From: Burkholderiales bacterium | GTDB lineage: Bacteria > Pseudomonadota > Gammaproteobacteria > Burkholderiales > Ga0077523 | Length of the DNA: 8,430 nt | NCBI GenBank assembly: GCA_025459035.1 | Contig: JALORJ010000092.1 | Coordinates: forward strand, 1-8,430 | Direction of reading: 5' to 3' | In this document: positions 7,164 through 8,430 of the stretch, in pieces | Layout of the letters: every line of letters begins with the position of its first letter | How positions within the stretch are numbered: the first letter of the stretch is position 1 | Notes under the pieces: model-generated | Told to the model about the DNA's origin: nothing | Databases searched by the model: none | Seen by the model: the letters and a program-made list of their open reading frames with translations, nothing else | Position numbers and translations under genes: made by a program

Positions 7164-8006
7164 GTGTTCAAGCCTTTCGTTCTTGGTGCCGCCATCGTCG
7201 GCGCCTTCGCCCTGTCGATGCCGGCCCGTGCCGACCTCACGCCGATCCAGGTCAAGGGCGGGGGTGGCGGTGGCGAACGCTGCCTCGTGCCCGAGTCGGG
7301 CAACTGCGCGCCGGGGGGAAACTTCGGCGGCAAGGCGTCGATCCTCGACATCATCTCGGCCGACATCGGCAAGTCCCTGACCCGGGTCGATGACAGCTTC
7401 GACCAGCTGTGGAACAACCTCGTCGACAACGGCGGCATCGTCCGCGCCCGCGCGCGTTATGCGGGTGACAACAGCGAGCTCGGCTACACGCTCACCGACA
7501 AGACGGGCTACGTGAAGCTGCTCGACGTGTTCTCGACCAACAACCGCGTGCGTGTCGACTCGGCCGCTCTCGCCAACGCGAGCAACAAGGACGACATCGT
7601 CGCGTTCCCGGCGCAGGCGTCGTGGGTCACGATCAAGGCAGACGCCTTCGACCCGTACCAGTTCGTGCTCCGCAACAAGACGCAGGACGACTGGTTCTCG
7701 TCGATGCCCGGCGCAAAGACCTTCGACAACGCGCTCGACCAGATGGTGACCTTCAAGGTCGAGGGCTCGAAGGACCCGCACTACATCATCGCGTGGGAAG
7801 ACCGGGTCATCACGCAGATGTTCGATCGCAGCGGCAAGTTCAAGTGCAAGGGTGCCGACTGCGACTACAACGACTACGTCTTCGAGCTGAAGCTCACCCA
7901 GCCGGTGCCGGAGCCGTCGACCTGGGCGCTGATGGGCATGGGCCTGGCCGGCGTCGGGTTCGCGATGCGTCGCGGTCGCGCGGCGAACGCACGGCGCATC
8001 GGCTGA
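7164..8006 (+). CDS. PEP-CTERM sorting-domain protein, exported, with DUF4114-like acidic motif
   Basis: The predicted protein has 280 residues from a GTG start. A signal peptide (FKPFVLGAAIVGAFALSM, cleavage after ARA at residue 23) exports it. The C-terminus is a textbook exosortase signal: VPEPSTWALMGMGLAGVGFA from residue 248, followed by a basic RRGRAANARRIG tail. Such proteins are anchored, cut by an exosortase and released to the surface or matrix; no exosortase gene is in the window. The mature start has six glycines (32-37), then ERCLVPESGNC with Cys40 and Cys48, and GGKASILDIIS. Near the end, HYIIAWEDR and DCDYNDYVFEL (from 232) resemble the Asp-rich DUF4114-type motif seen in many PEP-CTERM proteins, perhaps binding calcium. 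Cys228 and Cys233 may form a second disulfide. A sigma-54 promoter at 7061 lies upstream. The N-terminal half matches no named family I know; its function is unknown, with a matrix or floc role likely by class. Confidence 0.88.
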   Translation: MFKPFVLGAAIVGAFALSMPARADLTPIQVKGGGGGGERCLVPESGNCAPGGNFGGKASILDIISADIGKSLTRVDDSFDQLWNNLVDNGGIVRARARYAGDNSELGYTLTDKTGYVKLLDVFSTNNRVRVDSAALANASNKDDIVAFPAQASWVTIKADAFDPYQFVLRNKTQDDWFSSMPGAKTFDNALDQMVTFKVEGSKDPHYIIAWEDRVITQMFDRSGKFKCKGADCDYNDYVFELKLTQPVPEPSTWALMGMGLAGVGFAMRRGRAANARRIG

Positions 8007-8021
8007 TCGCGATGCGGTGAT

Positions 8022-8050
8022 CGACACGGCGCCACCGCGGCGCCGTGTCG
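8022..8050. terminator. Strong hairpin after the first PEP-CTERM gene, terminator-like
   Basis: CGACACGGCGCC (8022-8033) pairs perfectly over 12 bases with GGCGCCGTGTCG (8039-8050) around the loop ACCGC, 15 bases after the stop codon. This is the best stem in the window. It lacks the T-run of a standard intrinsic terminator (GACAGGGCTTGCG follows), so it may act as a weak or Rho-assisted terminator, or protect the 3' end of the message and leave the second gene less expressed. Confidence 0.6.
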
Positions 8051-8175
8051 GACAGGGCTTGCGGGAAATCCACGGCGCCGATAGCTTTCGAGGCAGGAAG
8101 CGTGGAACGACACCCGGCTGGAGCCCGATCGGTCAGAGGTGTCTCGCAGCTTCCGTACACAGCTGGAGACCTGCA

Positions 8176-8430
8176 ATGAACCTGAAGTCCGCTCTGACCG
8201 CGGTTGCGGTCGGCTGCGCGTTCGCGTCGTCCGCGACCGCGTTCGCAGCCCTCACACCGATCGTCCCGCTCGGCAACGGCAACGGCGCCGAGCGCTGCCT
8301 GATCCCCGGTTCCGGCAACTGCCCGACCGGTGGCGACTACGGCGGCAAGGCATCGATCCTGTCGATCATCTCCGATGACCTGAACCTGCCGCTCGTGCGC
8401 GTCGACGACGCGTTCGACCGGATCTGGGCC
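8176..8430 (+). CDS. Second exported paralogue of the PEP-CTERM protein (C-terminus beyond window)
   Basis: Eighty-five residues are seen before the right edge. ATG 8176 follows GGAG (8165-8168) at a seven-base spacing. A signal peptide, LKSALTAVAVGCAFASSATAFA, precedes the mature start ALTPI. From LTPI on it aligns without gaps to the preceding gene's product, with about 37 of 59 residues identical by hand count. Shared blocks are ERCL-P-SGNC (Cys41, Cys49, the same CX7C spacing), GG-x-x-GGKASIL, IIS-x-D and RVDD-x-FD. It is a tandem duplicate of the same unnamed family. A C-terminal PEP-CTERM signal is expected by homology but lies outside the window. The gap 8007-8175 before it shows the strong hairpin, a weaker stem (GCTTTC 8084-8089 with GGAAGC 8096-8101), and no promoter as clear as the one at 7061. 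Confidence 0.82.
   Translation, partial: MNLKSALTAVAVGCAFASSATAFAALTPIVPLGNGNGAERCLIPGSGNCPTGGDYGGKASILSIISDDLNLPLVRVDDAFDRIWA

Noticed and set aside
4584..8027. Very long open frame on the - strand (over 1100 codons)
   Set aside because: It runs opposite to the glycosyltransferase and PEP-CTERM genes, whose families are clear. Its translation is Arg/Ala/Gly/Pro-rich low-complexity sequence with no motif. It exists because high GC removes stop codons.
8048..8062. Possible sigma-54 site TCGGACAGGGCTTGC before the second paralogue
   Set aside because: The gap between GG and GC is 9 instead of 10 bases and the -24 half is poor. The other candidate at 8103-8118 has a gap of 11.

Overview
The window comes from a strongly GC-rich bacterium. 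Third codon positions are nearly all G or C, which is why several long antisense shadow frames stay open. Gene content points to a Gram-negative proteobacterium, most likely a betaproteobacterium of the Burkholderiales/Rhodocyclales kind. It shows an outer-membrane barrel protein, PEP-CTERM (exosortase-sorted) proteins and a near-consensus sigma-54 promoter in front of a PEP-CTERM gene. The taxon is inferred; no rRNA or tRNA gene is present. All genes are on the + strand and no mobile element or CRISPR array is visible.

Layout. Positions 1-1958 hold most of a PLP-dependent arginine/lysine/ornithine decarboxylase, cut at its N-terminus by the window edge. A spacer of about 160 bases follows, with an AT-rich sigma-70-like promoter. 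Next comes a likely operon of three genes: a TPR plus outer-membrane barrel protein resembling Slam/DUF560 (2120-3463); an exported FecR-domain protein with a proline hinge and a glycine/serine-rich C-terminal domain (3550-4797); and a TPR plus OGT/SPINDLY-type glycosyltransferase (4887-7040).

Twenty bases after the glycosyltransferase stop is a very good -24/-12 (sigma-54) promoter. It drives a PEP-CTERM protein (7164-8006). After a strong hairpin, a second exported protein begins (8176 to the right edge). It is a clear tandem paralogue over the part that can be seen: a CX7C motif, a GGKASIL block and an RVDD block are shared.

How the genes may work together (inference). The decarboxylase looks like unrelated housekeeping or acid-stress metabolism. 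The rest looks like a cell-surface module. The barrel protein may move its FecR-domain neighbour to the cell surface, the OGT-like enzyme may modify proteins with a sugar, and the PEP-CTERM pair would be sorted by an exosortase encoded elsewhere. Sigma-54 control of PEP-CTERM genes fits the PrsK/PrsR-RpoN regulation reported in exopolysaccharide- and floc-forming betaproteobacteria. The points most worth follow-up are the PEP-CTERM pair with its unnamed N-terminal family, and the Slam-like/FecR pairing.
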